Assembly: GCF_002797415.1 (NCBI RefSeq)
Contig: NZ_KZ454944.1
Span: 2,498,665 to 2,562,664, forward strand
Direction: 5' to 3'
From: Bacillus alkalisoli
GTDB taxonomy: Bacteria; Bacillota; Bacilli; Bacillales; Bacillaceae_I
DNA: 64,000 nucleotides
Position 1 is the stretch's first letter, and the number at the start of each line of letters is the position of its first letter. This document shows positions 8,456 through 18,137 of the stretch, piece by piece. The translations under genes were made by a program, and so were the position numbers. The notes below the pieces were generated by a model, which saw only the letters and a program-made list of their open reading frames with translations, did no database searches and had not been told where the DNA came from.

Positions 8456-8531
8456 GTTTCACCATAATTGATAAAATCATGACAATTTTTTAAAAAAGAA
8501 TAGAGAATTGAAGATTAGTTTAAGACAAACA

Positions 8532-8560
8532 TTGAAAGTTGTCTCCATTCGTACTATTAT
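8532..8560 (+). promoter_or_regulatory. Sigma-A-type promoter of the yugN-like gene
   Basis: TTGAAA at 8532-8537 and TATTAT at 8555-8560 with a 17-base spacer, about 50 bases before the ATG. An inverted repeat GACAAAC..GTTGTC overlaps the -35 and could be an operator. Confidence 0.65.
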
Positions 8561-8610
8561 TAATTAGGAACATAATTATACTGTATAAGTTTTGAAAGGA
8601 GTCTACATAC

Positions 8611-8967
8611 ATGAGATTAGAAAATACAGGAATTGAAAACGAATCTTTAGAATTAGATCGTCTTACTGTCATTATGGAGGAATTAGGATTTGTTCTTGCG
8701 GGACAGTGGGATTACGAACGCGTAACATTTGATAGAAAATTCGAAAGTAAAGACGGCACTTTCTATTTACGTGTTCAAGGTTATGCTCAAGAAGGCGATA
8801 TTGGTGGAAAACACGCGGTTATACAATTACTACCTCCATTATTAGGTAAACACTACTACCCACACGGTGTAGAATATGGTGATGGTGAAACATTCCCTAA
8901 CAATATTGTTTCAACTTCTAAATCTTTATTAGCGCAAGCTAAAGAACAGATGGAGAAAATTAAGTAA
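8611..8967 (+). CDS. YugN-like family protein
   Basis: 118 residues. The N-terminal LTVIMEELGFVLAGQWDYERVTFD and the later HAVIQLLPPLLGKHYYPHGVEY are characteristic of the YugN-like family of Bacilli, small cytosolic proteins of unknown function. GAAAGGAG precedes ATG 8611. The gene is monocistronic with its own promoter and terminator. Confidence 0.85.
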   Translation: MRLENTGIENESLELDRLTVIMEELGFVLAGQWDYERVTFDRKFESKDGTFYLRVQGYAQEGDIGGKHAVIQLLPPLLGKHYYPHGVEYGDGETFPNNIVSTSKSLLAQAKEQMEKIK

Positions 8968-8973
8968 ACTTTT

Positions 8974-9006
8974 AAACGCATGTTTATCATGCGTTTTTTT
9001 CTTTTT
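8974..9006. terminator. Terminator after the yugN-like gene
   Basis: Stem AAACGCATG-TTTAT-CATGCGTTT and a long T-run on the + strand. Confidence 0.85.
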
Positions 9007-9334
9007 TATACATTACTTTTCTTACATAAACGTTTATACTTTCCACTTTAAATCCGGTAAGTGATTCAACATCTTCTTTTAAATACCTTTGCAAGCAAAA
9101 ACATTTTTCAACAATTTTCTCACCAAACATAACTTCAACAAATATCGAAATACTAATTACATTTTGATGTTTTTCATATTTTGGATTTTCATTACATTTC
9201 TTTATTAAAATATCTAACAGTTTTTGAAGTCCACTTTTTTTCATTTCTTCAATTCCGTCAATATCTGATATGCAAACAGAAGTAATTGTATCCAAAATAA
9301 TGGTATTGACTTGACCAATTTGTTTGTTTCTCAT
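8987..9334 (-). CDS. Orphan Asp23/Gls24-like protein
   Basis: 115 residues. The order of segments fits the Asp23 envelope-stress family: an N-terminal GQVNTIILDTITSVCISDIDGIEEM, a strand ISISIFVEVMFGEKI, a helix LQRYLKEDVESLTG and a closing FKVESINVYVRKV. Family members usually sit in pairs with membrane partners; here the gene stands alone, and the sequence is divergent with cysteines in place of usual residues (CFCLQ). It lacks a membrane segment, so it is probably cytosolic. The assignment is by pattern only. Confidence 0.6.
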   Translation of the reverse strand: MRNKQIGQVNTIILDTITSVCISDIDGIEEMKKSGLQKLLDILIKKCNENPKYEKHQNVISISIFVEVMFGEKIVEKCFCLQRYLKEDVESLTGFKVESINVYVRKVMYKKEKNA

Positions 9335-9621
9335 GTTAAAAACTCCTTTTCAAGAAGATTTCTTTCGAAGAAGTAATGAATTAGTTCGTTTCATAAAATA
9401 TGTTTTCTAATTGATAAACTAACGGTGTATGGATATATCTATAAAAACAGTAAATGGAGAAAATAGTAACTTCAATATCGTGGTTAGTATATTCACTTCC
9501 AGCAAAATGGTGAAAAGAAAAAATACTTTTTTACTATTTTCCTTCTACAATACTGTTCATTAGTGAAAAAGCATACTATAATCTATAGTATAGAAGTATG
9601 GTTTTAGAAAGGAGCACTCTA

Positions 9622-10680
9622 TTGGCTACATTTTTAACAAAACGCACTGTCTTTACTTTTCTTATAATTGCCGCGATTGTTGCGATTGGAATATTTATTT
9701 TACCTGTATCTATACCGATTATTATTGCTTTTATTACTGCTTTATTTTTAGAACCAATTGTTCGCCTTTTATATACAAGGGTAAATATTAAAAGAAGTTT
9801 ATCTGTTTTGATTGTATTTTTGCTATTCCTTGTTTCTATAGGTGTAGGTGGATATTTTATAACTACTAAAGTTATTACTCAAGTAATTAGTTTAGTGGAA
9901 AATGCACCATCTTATATAAACGAAGTAAATAGAGTTTGGCGTGACTTCGAAACAGATTTACATAAACAATATGAAGATTTACCACCTGAGGTTGTTATTG
10001 AAATTAGTGATCAAATAGACAAATTCCTATATGATTTACGCATATACTTAACCGACTTGGTAAACATCCAAAACATAAAACACATTTTTACGAATATACC
10101 TAATTATTTAGTTAGCTTTATTGTTTACTTAATCGCATTATTTTTATTTTTAATTGATATGCCTAAATTAAAAGAAGGATTTTATTCCCATCTAAAAGAA
10201 TCTACAGCTGATAAAGTGAAGTTTATGAGTTCAAGACTTTCGTATGTTGTATTTGGGTTTTTCAAAGCACAATTTTTAGTGAGTATTATTATATTTGTTG
10301 TTACGTTTATTGGATTGTTATTCATCGCTCCGGAAGTGGCATTAATCATGGCTTTTGTTATTTGGATTATAGACTTTATTCCGATTATTGGTTCGATCGT
10401 TATTTTAGGACCATGGGCGTTATTCCATCTAATTACAGGAGATATTGGTCTAGGTACACAATTAGCCGTCCTTGCTGTTGTCCTATTAATTATTAGAAGA
10501 ACTGTTGAACCTAAAGTAATGGGTTCTCACATAGGCTTATCTCCACTTGCCACACTGATTGCCATGTACATCGGTTTAAAGTTATTAGGTATCCTTGGGT
10601 TCATCGTAGGCCCACTGATCTTAATCGCATTTAACTCTGCAAGAGAAGCAGGCATCATTAAAACAAATTTCAAAATATAA
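9622..10680 (+). CDS. ytvI: AI-2E family membrane protein, YtvI-like
   Basis: 352 residues with about seven membrane helices and the long soluble loop (about 90-145) typical of the AI-2E/PerM family; the signature FIPIIGSIVILGPWAL and VGPLILIAF near the C-terminus are present. Bacillus relatives include the sporulation protein YtvI and the transporter-like YubA; the symbol is tentative. The start is TTG 9622 after AAAGGAG; the GTG/ATG at 9598 would place the ribosome binding site inside the frame. The transported molecule is unknown. Confidence 0.8.
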   Translation: MATFLTKRTVFTFLIIAAIVAIGIFILPVSIPIIIAFITALFLEPIVRLLYTRVNIKRSLSVLIVFLLFLVSIGVGGYFITTKVITQVISLVENAPSYINEVNRVWRDFETDLHKQYEDLPPEVVIEISDQIDKFLYDLRIYLTDLVNIQNIKHIFTNIPNYLVSFIVYLIALFLFLIDMPKLKEGFYSHLKESTADKVKFMSSRLSYVVFGFFKAQFLVSIIIFVVTFIGLLFIAPEVALIMAFVIWIIDFIPIIGSIVILGPWALFHLITGDIGLGTQLAVLAVVLLIIRRTVEPKVMGSHIGLSPLATLIAMYIGLKLLGILGFIVGPLILIAFNSAREAGIIKTNFKI

Positions 10681-10716
10681 AAAAACGTGTTAAGGACAAT
10701 TCCTTAACACGTTTTT
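10681..10716. terminator. Bidirectional terminator, ytvI-like gene / DUF420 gene
   Basis: Perfect stem AAAAACGTGTTAAGGA-CAAT-TCCTTAACACGTTTTT between convergent genes. Confidence 0.9.
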
Positions 10717-10720
10717 CATT

Positions 10721-11191
10721 TCAATAACCTAAAATTGCTCTAAAAACAGAAGTCGTCTCTCCGCCTTGATAAATAACATATAGTAAAAGAAATACAGCCA
10801 CACCTGTAATAGCTGTAGTAAACCAAACTAATGAAGTTATAGGTCCAAGTTTCCGATGACGCTCTAACTTATTTTTATAACCGGTCCATAACGTAGTGAG
10901 ACCAAGTACTGCTCCAACAGTTGCTAATACAATATGGAAGAGTAAAAATATTGTGTAGTAAATCTTTATATCGTCTGGTCCACCAAAACTTGTGTTTCCG
11001 ATAAAGACAGTTCTAGATAAATAGATAATAAAGAAAATAATTGCAAAAATGGCAGCTAAGTACATTGTCTTTTTATGAGCTTCAATTTTTCTTTTTGCAA
11101 TTAAGTACCAACCTATCGCAACAAAAATAGCACTTAATACGATAAAAAAGGTACTAATAGTTGGTAAAACTGGAATTGAGTAAGTATCCAA
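10721..11191 (-). CDS. DUF420 membrane protein (YozB/CtaM-like)
   Basis: 156 residues with four to five membrane helices. The family motif is visible in HKKTMYLAAIFAIIFFIIYLSR and the C-terminal HRKLGPITSLVWFTTAITGV, where conserved histidines could bind haem or copper. DUF420 proteins are linked to assembly of terminal oxidases (CtaM in Staphylococcus), and its place directly after ctaG in the oxidase cluster supports that. A 300-base gap containing TIR element copy C separates it from ctaG, so it probably has its own promoter. Confidence 0.85.
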   Translation of the reverse strand: MDTYSIPVLPTISTFFIVLSAIFVAIGWYLIAKRKIEAHKKTMYLAAIFAIIFFIIYLSRTVFIGNTSFGGPDDIKIYYTIFLLFHIVLATVGAVLGLTTLWTGYKNKLERHRKLGPITSLVWFTTAITGVAVFLLLYVIYQGGETTSVFRAILGY

Positions 11192-11215
11192 GAGATGAAT
11201 CTCCTTTCTTGTATT

Positions 11216-11363
11216 TGAGTACGTTTCATAATGTATTACTACTATACAAACGAATAATTAGAGCATATTTTTTAAAAAGAAACTTTAAAATGGACTAAAT
11301 TATTCCGTATTAAGTAAAACATTCGGTTTTCATTGAACGAACCGTAATTATGAAATTAATTCA
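11216..11363 (+). repeat. Dispersed TIR element, copy C
   Basis: 148 bp. Left end TGAGTACGTTTCATAATG and right end TAATTATGAAATTAATTCA are inverted repeats; inner CAAACGAATAATTA and ATTCGGTTTTCATTGAACGAACCG. It lies between ctaG and the DUF420 gene and may carry or displace the latter's promoter. Confidence 0.8.
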
Positions 11364-11473
11364 ATCTTAAAATCAATTAACTTTATCACATTTTAGTACA
11401 ATAATATTGTAGGCAACGTAGCGATATAATTCAATGGTTTTTATGATTTGTTCATAAAATTGTTGATTCATAG

Positions 11474-11504
11474 AAAAAAAGCACCATTTAGTTGGTGCTT
11501 TATT
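11474..11504 (-). terminator. Terminator after ctaG
   Basis: On the - strand AAGCACCAACTAAATGGTGCTTTTTTT: stem AAGCACC/GGTGCTT followed by seven T, ending the cta transcript. Confidence 0.85.
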
Positions 11505-12408
11505 TAACAACTCTCGGCTGCATTAAATCGTTAATATCTACTTCATCTTTTTCTCTTTCTCTTCTAGCCCATTTAAAGAAAACAAAAGCGAGTATACTTC
11601 CGTACATAACCTCTTGTATAATCTTCATAATAATCCCACCGAGTTGTTGATCTTCCAACAACGGCATCATATTAAACATTTCTGGCCCACCTAAATCTAA
11701 TCCTGCTAACGTACCAGCTGGCACACATAAGGCAAGTGCATTCAACCACGCAGTCATATCCGAATACGTTGTGTACAATGGAGTTTCTGCAAAGATAATA
11801 AGCGCACATGCAGGTGTTAGTAATACTCCATCAGCCATTATATAACCAAGTTTCTTTATTCCAGACATACCTTTTTGCTCTGGAAGTGGATCAATTAAAG
11901 GGAACCACATCATCATAGATGCTAAAAACAAAATAGTAGTGAATATAGAATGCATCATCATATCCTGTTTAATAATGTCAAATACAACTGGAATATGGTA
12001 AAGCGAGAATAAGGCATTAAATGTTATAAGAGCAATTAATGGCTTTGTCAAGAATCCAATAATACCTTTTAAAAATCGTGCATATACGACTTTACGAATC
12101 ATCCAATTAGGCATACCTAATATTAATAGTGGAGGTATAACTAAATATAAAAAAGCCATCTGTGTCATATGTGCACTTAACATTAAGTGTCCTAATAAAT
12201 CTAATGGGCTTCCTTTAACTAAGTATAATAAAACCATAGTGACAATAAAGAAAGTTTTCTGCTTTGTTGATACAGGTTCTGAGTCTTTAATCTTATGTCT
12301 GCCTTTACCAGTAAAGTAAATGTAGAGAGCAGTAATAATTAATATGGAAAGAAAGAAAAATGGACTCCATAAAGCTCGAAACCCAAAGATTTCTATGTTG
12401 CTGTACAT
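11500..12408 (-). CDS. ctaG: Cytochrome c oxidase assembly factor CtaG
   Basis: 302 residues with about seven membrane helices; belongs to the caa3_CtaG family, required in Bacillus subtilis for making active caa3 oxidase, probably by placing copper. Conserved histidines lie in helix contexts LLGHLMLSAHMTQM, FSLYHIPVVF and MMMHSIF. AGAGGTGATAAC precedes ATG 12408. It is the last gene of the ctaBCDEFG series, 180 bases after ctaF, with a terminator in that gap, so it may have a separate promoter. Confidence 0.94.
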   Translation of the reverse strand: MYSNIEIFGFRALWSPFFFLSILIITALYIYFTGKGRHKIKDSEPVSTKQKTFFIVTMVLLYLVKGSPLDLLGHLMLSAHMTQMAFLYLVIPPLLILGMPNWMIRKVVYARFLKGIIGFLTKPLIALITFNALFSLYHIPVVFDIIKQDMMMHSIFTTILFLASMMMWFPLIDPLPEQKGMSGIKKLGYIMADGVLLTPACALIIFAETPLYTTYSDMTAWLNALALCVPAGTLAGLDLGGPEMFNMMPLLEDQQLGGIIMKIIQEVMYGSILAFVFFKWARREREKDEVDINDLMQPRVVK

Positions 12409-12542
12409 GTTATCACCTCTTAATACTACTTTAGGAACATAAAATCATTATACTACACGGTGTACAGCCTATTCAATGAAGCTACCACTTCCTATTTGTA
12501 CCTATCGGAATTTGTCATAAATTCGACATAGATTATCAAATA

Positions 12543-12582
12543 AAAAAACGCGACGGCCAACAGAAATTGACCATCGCGTTTT
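12543..12582 (-). terminator. Terminator after ctaF
   Basis: On the - strand ACGCGATGGTCAA..TTGGCCGTCGCGT followed by seven T; separates ctaCDEF from ctaG. Confidence 0.8.
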
Positions 12583-12588
12583 GATTTA

Positions 12589-12921
12589 TTACCACCAAAC
12601 AATTGTTACAAAAGCTAACACTGTAACTAGTCCAACTAGTAAACCTGAATATAAGAATAAAGCAGGTACTTCATGACCTTTATGGTTCATGTGCATGAAG
12701 TAATATAGTTGGAAAATACATTGTACTACAGCAAGTAAAATGATAAATGGCACTACAAAGTATGAAGACATATCCGTGCCTACTGCAACGAAGGCAAGTA
12801 CTGTTAAAAAGATCATTAGTACAAAAGAAACTACTTGGTATTTCATTTCTTCTGCGCTCTTTTTACGACGATAAGCTAAATCTACCTTCGGGTTACCTGA
12901 ATTTGATGTTTGATTCGCCAT
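12589..12921 (-). CDS. ctaF: Cytochrome c oxidase (caa3) subunit IV, CtaF
   Basis: 110 residues with three membrane helices; the segment QCIFQLYYFMHMNHKGHEVP is typical of the bacterial subunit IVB family. Small subunit of the caa3 proton-pumping oxidase in the cytoplasmic membrane. Four bases after ctaE, so translationally linked in ctaCDEF. Confidence 0.93.
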   Translation of the reverse strand: MANQTSNSGNPKVDLAYRRKKSAEEMKYQVVSFVLMIFLTVLAFVAVGTDMSSYFVVPFIILLAVVQCIFQLYYFMHMNHKGHEVPALFLYSGLLVGLVTVLAFVTIVWW

Positions 12922-12925
12922 CAGA

Positions 12926-13546
12926 TTATCCCACCATTCCCATTAGATATACGACTGTAAAGATAAATAACCAAACAACGTCAATGAAGTGCCAGTATAA
13001 AGAAGCTAAATAGAACTTCGGTGCATTGTAAAGGTTAAGACCAGTCTTAGAGTAACGGATTAATAAAGTACCAATCCATAATAAACCAAATAGAACGTGA
13101 GCTCCGTGTGTTCCAACAAGCGTATAGAATGCTGAACCGAATGCACTACTTGTGAAAGTGTGTCCTAAATGGATGTAATGCATGAACTCATAAATTTCTA
13201 GAATTAAGAACGATAATCCTAAGAACCAAGTAATCCACATCCACAGCTTCATTTTTTGGAAGTTGAAGTTCTTCATATGGTACATAGCATATACACTTGT
13301 TAATGAACTTGTTAAAAGAATCATCGTTGCTACGAATACTAATCCTAAGTCGAATATATCCGCACCTGGTAGAGTACCAGCAGTTGAATCTTTAAGCGCT
13401 AAATATGTTGCAAATAATGATGCAAATAGTACAGTTTCTCCTCCAAGGAAGAGCCAAAATCCTAGGAACTTATTTTTTCCTTCGAGGGTTGCTTTTTCAG
13501 GCGATGCTGGAAAAGTTTCAGCAGTTAATTTTTCTTCTGCATGCAT
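12926..13546 (-). CDS. ctaE: Cytochrome c oxidase (caa3) subunit III, CtaE
   Basis: 206 residues, five membrane helices. Subunit III signatures are clear: FLGFWLFLGGETVLFASLF near the N-terminus, LVGTHGAHVLFGLLWI, and the C-terminal ASLYWHFIDVVWLFIF. It stabilises subunit I and its proton uptake. The start ATG 13546 overlaps the last base of the ctaD stop codon (TAATG arrangement), indicating coupled translation. Confidence 0.96.
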   Translation of the reverse strand: MHAEEKLTAETFPASPEKATLEGKNKFLGFWLFLGGETVLFASLFATYLALKDSTAGTLPGADIFDLGLVFVATMILLTSSLTSVYAMYHMKNFNFQKMKLWMWITWFLGLSFLILEIYEFMHYIHLGHTFTSSAFGSAFYTLVGTHGAHVLFGLLWIGTLLIRYSKTGLNLYNAPKFYLASLYWHFIDVVWLFIFTVVYLMGMVG

Positions 13547-15414
13547 TATAGATTAACCCCCTTATCGTCATCATCCATAATGTCTTCTTTATGAATATGG
13601 TAACCGTGATCTTCAATGATAGAACGGAAGAACATTGCACCGAATGTAACAACAAGTCCTAAAATCATTACTGGGATACCCCAACCATAGTCGTTTTTAT
13701 AAAGAATACCGAATGCTGAAATAAATAAACCTAGTGAAATAACAAACGGTAAGATTGATCCATTAGGCATGTGGATATCTCCAACAGGCTCAGCAGGAGT
13801 CATACCTTTTTTACCATCCATTTTTTCAATCCATAATGGATCTAAACCACGTACAAGTGGAGTTTGTTTAAAATTGTACTCTACTGGCGGTGAAGCTGTT
13901 GCCCACTCAAGTGTACGTCCAGTACCCCATGCATCGCCAAGTACTTTTTGTTTGCTCATAGCTGTTTTAATTATGTTCCAAAGTAATACAATTGTTGCAA
14001 TAGCCATGAAGAATGCTCCAACTGAACTAATTAAGTTACCTAAATCTAACCCTTGTCCAGGTAAGAACGTGTAAATACGACGTGGCATACCCATTAACCC
14101 TAAGAAATGTTGGATTAAGAATGTTAAATGGAATCCAATAAAGAATAACCAAAACGTGATTTTTCCTAATGTTTCATCTAAAATCTTACCAAATATTTTC
14201 GGCCACCAGTAATGAGCACCAGCAAATAGACCAAATACTACCCCACCTACGATTACGTAGTGGAAGTGAGCTACTACAAAGTAAGTATCATGATATTGAT
14301 AGTCAGCCGCTGCTGCCGCTAACATAATCCCTGTAACTCCACCCATAACAAATGTTGGAATGAATGCTACAGACCATAACATTGCTGCAGTCATCTTAAT
14401 CTGACCGCCCCACATTGTAAATAACCAGTTAAAGATTTTAATACCAGTTGGTACCGCGATTGCCATTGTTGCAACTGCGAAAATGGAGTTCGCGATTGGC
14501 CCAAGACCAGTTGTAAACATGTGGTGAGCCCAAACCATGAATCCTAAGAAACCGATTAATACTGTTGCGAATACCATAGAAGAATATCCGAATAGACGTT
14601 TCTTAGAGAATGTAGCGAATACTTCTGAAAAAACACCAAATGCTGGTAATATTAGAATATATACTTCTGGGTGTCCGAAGATCCAGAATAAGTGTTCCCA
14701 AATAATTGTATTTCCACCAAGAGCTGGGTCGAAGAATGCTGAACCGAATAAACGGTCAAACATTAGTAAAGCTAATCCAACTGTTAATGGAGGGAAAGCA
14801 AATAAGATTAATGCAGATGCAACAAATGTTGACCATGTGAATAAAGGCATTCTCATGTAAGTCATACCAGGTGCACGCATGTTAATGATTGTTACAAGGA
14901 AGTTAATACCCCCAATTAATGTACCGATACCGGAAATCTGAAGCCCGAGGGCGTAAAAGTCAATACCATGTGTTTCTGATGCTAAGGATAAGGATGCATA
15001 AGAAGTCCAACCTGCATCAGGTGCGCCGCCTAAAAACCAACTTAAGTTTAAGAAAATCCCGCCAAATAAGAATAACCAAAAACCTAATGCATTAATGAAC
15101 GGGAATGCTACGTCACGAGCACCAATTTGTAAAGGTACAACTGCATTCATAAATGCAAATAATAGTGGCATCGCCGCTAAGAAAATCATTGTTGTTCCGT
15201 GCATTGTTAATATTTCATTATAAAGACCTGCACTTAAGAAGTCGCCGTTAGGTTTAGCTAACTGAATACGAATAAACATCGCTTCCAAACCACCGACGAT
15301 GAAAAAGAAGCCACCGGCAATTAAGTACATAATCGCAATCTTCTTATGGTCTACTGTTGTTAAGTAATCCCATACAGTTGCGCCAAAACCTTTTTTCTGA
15401 GCTACCGTACTCAC
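13546..15414 (-). CDS. ctaD: Cytochrome c oxidase (caa3) subunit I, CtaD
   Basis: 622 residues. Catalytic subunit with haem a, haem a3 and CuB. The haem-copper core is intact: LTMHGTTMIF, WIFGHPEVYILILPAFG (His-Pro-Glu-Val-Tyr with the cross-linked His/Tyr pair), MVWAHHMFTTG (CuB histidines) and VAHFHYVIVGG (haem a3 and a ligands). The C-terminal extension with two further helices and the cytosolic HIHKEDIMDDDD tail is usual for Bacillus. It pumps protons while reducing oxygen. Preceded by GGAGG before ATG 15414. Confidence 0.98.
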   Translation of the reverse strand: MSTVAQKKGFGATVWDYLTTVDHKKIAIMYLIAGGFFFIVGGLEAMFIRIQLAKPNGDFLSAGLYNEILTMHGTTMIFLAAMPLLFAFMNAVVPLQIGARDVAFPFINALGFWLFLFGGIFLNLSWFLGGAPDAGWTSYASLSLASETHGIDFYALGLQISGIGTLIGGINFLVTIINMRAPGMTYMRMPLFTWSTFVASALILFAFPPLTVGLALLMFDRLFGSAFFDPALGGNTIIWEHLFWIFGHPEVYILILPAFGVFSEVFATFSKKRLFGYSSMVFATVLIGFLGFMVWAHHMFTTGLGPIANSIFAVATMAIAVPTGIKIFNWLFTMWGGQIKMTAAMLWSVAFIPTFVMGGVTGIMLAAAAADYQYHDTYFVVAHFHYVIVGGVVFGLFAGAHYWWPKIFGKILDETLGKITFWLFFIGFHLTFLIQHFLGLMGMPRRIYTFLPGQGLDLGNLISSVGAFFMAIATIVLLWNIIKTAMSKQKVLGDAWGTGRTLEWATASPPVEYNFKQTPLVRGLDPLWIEKMDGKKGMTPAEPVGDIHMPNGSILPFVISLGLFISAFGILYKNDYGWGIPVMILGLVVTFGAMFFRSIIEDHGYHIHKEDIMDDDDKGVNL

Positions 15415-15440
15415 AATGTAACCTCCTTTTTACCGTAATT

Positions 15441-16487
15441 CTATTCTGTTTTTAATCCCATTAAATACTCAACAAGAGCGTCTAATTCATTTGGATTTAA
15501 CTTTGGATACTTATCCGTCATTTTGTTTGCAGGCTTATATGTTTCTGGATCATCTAACCAGTTATATAAGTCTTCTTCTGTGTGATCAAGCACACCTGCA
15601 ATACGAGAACGTTCTCCAAAGTTAGCTAAGTTAGGTCCGATACTACCTTGAGTACCAGAAATTGCATGACATCCTATACAGCTTTGTGCATAAATTTCTT
15701 CACCAGCTTGTGCTAATTCAGTTGTAGCTGTGTGTTCAACGTTTTGCATTCTTTCAATCCATTGATCAAACTCAGTACGTGACATTGTTTGAACTTTAAA
15801 GTCCATTAATGCGTGTGATGGTCCACAAAGCTCTGCACACTTACCATATAATAAGTTTCCTGCATTAGCAGAACGTTCAGAGTCAAATGATAACCACATT
15901 TGGTTCACGTTATCTGTGTTTGTGTCCATTTTTCCACCAGCTGCTGGAATCCAGAATGAGTGTTTAACATCATTTGCTTTCAAGTTGAAGTAAACTCTTT
16001 CATCTGTTGGTACTACTAAGTCTTGAGCAGTTACTACACCATAGTCTGGATATTCAAATTCCCACCAGTATAAATGAGCTGTAACGTTAACTACTAACGC
16101 ATCTTGCTCTTCATCTTCCATTGGTGTTACATCCGCTAATTTAAAGGTGTAGGAAACTGTTGGAACTGTCAAAATTAATAATAGTAAAATAGGGATAACA
16201 GTCCAAATAATCTCTAATTTGTGGCTTCCTTCTACTTGTTTAGGAATAAATTCTTCATCGCCTTCACGTTGACGGAATTTCACAACAACGTAAATGAAGA
16301 TGATTGTAACCACTATAACAACCAACGTCATAATTACTGTACTTAGTACAATTAGTGACAGTTGCATATCTGCTACTTCACCAACTGGCTTAAGTGCAGA
16401 TAAATATGGTTCACCACAGCCTGCTAAAAATAGCGCTAACACACTGAACAGTGTAAATATACGCCAATTTGGTAACCATTTCTTCAT
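15441..16487 (-). CDS. ctaC: Cytochrome c oxidase (caa3) subunit II with fused cytochrome c, CtaC
   Basis: 348 residues. A lipoprotein signal (ALFLAGCGEPY, Cys25 approximately) and two membrane helices are followed by the outward cupredoxin domain with the CuA site (HSFWIPAAGG, then CAELCGPSHALMDF) and a C-terminal cytochrome c domain with the haem motif CIGCH and an axial methionine near KPANKMTDKYP. The fused cytochrome makes this a caa3-type oxidase. First gene of ctaCDEF; a ResD-like sequence lies upstream (16574-16582). Confidence 0.97.
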   Translation of the reverse strand: MKKWLPNWRIFTLFSVLALFLAGCGEPYLSALKPVGEVADMQLSLIVLSTVIMTLVVIVVTIIFIYVVVKFRQREGDEEFIPKQVEGSHKLEIIWTVIPILLLLILTVPTVSYTFKLADVTPMEDEEQDALVVNVTAHLYWWEFEYPDYGVVTAQDLVVPTDERVYFNLKANDVKHSFWIPAAGGKMDTNTDNVNQMWLSFDSERSANAGNLLYGKCAELCGPSHALMDFKVQTMSRTEFDQWIERMQNVEHTATTELAQAGEEIYAQSCIGCHAISGTQGSIGPNLANFGERSRIAGVLDHTEEDLYNWLDDPETYKPANKMTDKYPKLNPNELDALVEYLMGLKTE

Positions 16488-16573
16488 AGCCTAATCAAAC
16501 CCCTCTTTCTTGTATAGTGAGTGAAGTAGTAATGTATTGATAAATTCCTTCTTAATCTCATGAGAAAGAATCT

Positions 16574-16582
16574 AATCACAAA
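16574..16582 (-). promoter_or_regulatory. ResD-like site upstream of ctaC
   Basis: On the - strand TTTGTGATT, close to the TTTGTGAAT type recognised by ResD, about 90 bases before the ctaC start. The cta genes are ResDE targets in Bacillus subtilis. A single short match; may be chance. Confidence 0.35.
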
Positions 16583-16657
16583 ATAAATAAATGATAGAAC
16601 TACTACTTATATCATTGTAGTATTCCATCGTTAAAATGTAAAAAGGTATTTTAAAAA

Positions 16658-17596
16658 TTAAAAGATTGTTACAACTATCATGGATACATAGAGTATCGTT
16701 AAATAGTTTAAGGAATAAACAAACATTAATGTTGCCCATTTTCTATTATCTTTCATTTTAAAACCTGCGAAGCTTAGCGCTACCCATCCAACATTTAAGA
16801 GTGTAGCTAATACTAGAAATACAGTCCCTAAATCAAATAAGTAGAATGGTAAAGGAAGTAAACATAAAACCCAAACTACCATCTGCCTTCTAGTAACTTC
16901 AAACCCATGAACAACAGGTAACATTGGTATACCTGCGTTTCTATATTCTTCACACCTTCTAATAGCAATTGCTAAGAAGTGTGGGATTTGCCAAACAAAT
17001 AATATTAAGAATAAAATCCATGCTACAAGTGATAAACTTGGGTCCACTGCAGCCCAACCAATTAATGGTGGAACAGCACCTGACACACTACCGATAACTG
17101 TATTTAACGTATTTTTTCTTTTAGACCACATGCTATATAAAACAACATAAGTAAAAGCTCCAATAAGGCCGATTACAGCTGCAGTAATAGTTGTCATTGC
17201 TAAGAGGATTGTACCTACTACAGTTAGTATTAATCCTAAATATAACGCCCTATTAACCTTCATTCTACCTGTAACAGTAGGTCGGTTCTTCGTTCTTTCC
17301 ATTAAATGATCTATGTCACGATCAATGTAGTTATTTAAACTACAAGAACCAGCCACAACTAATGATGAACCAATCATTGTTAATAACATTAAAGGTATAT
17401 TGTCTAAAAAACCTTTATTCGTAAAGTGAAGTGCTAGCCAAAGACCAGTAAATGTAGTAATGAAATTTGAATTAACAATTCCAATCTTTATTAATGCTAA
17501 GAAATCTTTCCAAGCAGAAGTTGTTAGCAATTCATCTTGAGGACGGTCATCTGTCATTTGATCTGCCGCATGTTCCATTGTCCTCAAATTAGCCAT
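16658..17596 (-). CDS. ctaB: Protoheme IX farnesyltransferase (haem O synthase) CtaB
   Basis: 312 residues, about nine membrane helices, UbiA prenyltransferase family. It adds the hydroxyethylfarnesyl group to protohaem to make haem O, the precursor of haem A. The prenyl-diphosphate/Mg site [19 protein letters not shown] and the second conserved loop [20 protein letters not shown] are intact. AGGAGG precedes ATG 17596. It is divergent from ctaA, with which it shares a 540-base control region. Confidence 0.97.
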   Translation of the reverse strand: MANLRTMEHAADQMTDDRPQDELLTTSAWKDFLALIKIGIVNSNFITTFTGLWLALHFTNKGFLDNIPLMLLTMIGSSLVVAGSCSLNNYIDRDIDHLMERTKNRPTVTGRMKVNRALYLGLILTVVGTILLAMTTITAAVIGLIGAFTYVVLYSMWSKRKNTLNTVIGSVSGAVPPLIGWAAVDPSLSLVAWILFLILFVWQIPHFLAIAIRRCEEYRNAGIPMLPVVHGFEVTRRQMVVWVLCLLPLPFYLFDLGTVFLVLATLLNVGWVALSFAGFKMKDNRKWATLMFVYSLNYLTILYVSMIVVTIF

Positions 17597-18137
17597 TTAT
17601 ATTCCTCCTTTAACCTAACCTTCACTACTTAAATTCTAATAGTAGCGAATATAAGGTGTGCACCTGTTTAATAGTATATCACGAAGAGCCTTAATCTCTT
17701 TAAATTGTATTCGTTTCCACTACTTTACTACAAATAATTGTTAGAAAATCAGGCAGAGTGTTTTTATTTCCTACTCTCTGTATATTAAATCATATTTACG
17801 TTTTAGTTTGTGAAAATTATTTGTAGAAAATATGACTAATTTGTGTCACGTAGTGTAAAAACCGTTTCGAAAAAGCCTACTCCATGTATAATAGTTAACA
17901 GTCACGTATATGTAAAGATGGATAATAAATTTACAGTATTACCAACAAGTCCCTTATATATTTCTAGCAAACTCCTTCCAAACAATCAACCTTTTTTATT
18001 ATAATAATAAAGCCGCAACTTATTATGTTGTCATTAATTAGGTTTTTGTGTAGTATTGTGTTGGACGTTTATTATTTTAACATTTTTTCAGCTATTTTAG
18101 TATAAAGGATTTAAATTACTTTTAAGAGGTGAAACTA
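17597..18137. promoter_or_regulatory. ctaB/ctaA divergent control region
   Basis: About 540 bases without a gene. TTTGTGAAAAT (17807-17817) and TTTGTGTCA (17840-17848) resemble ResD sites; TATAAT at 17887-17892 is a possible -10 for ctaA but its -35 is poor, and a transcript from there would carry a leader of about 240 bases. Nothing else stands out. Confidence 0.4.

Noticed and set aside
12747-13013. ORF opposite ctaE/ctaF
   Set aside because: Runs across two conserved genes and the junction between them.
14537-14860. 107-residue ORF opposite ctaD
   Set aside because: Shadow of a highly conserved oxidase subunit.
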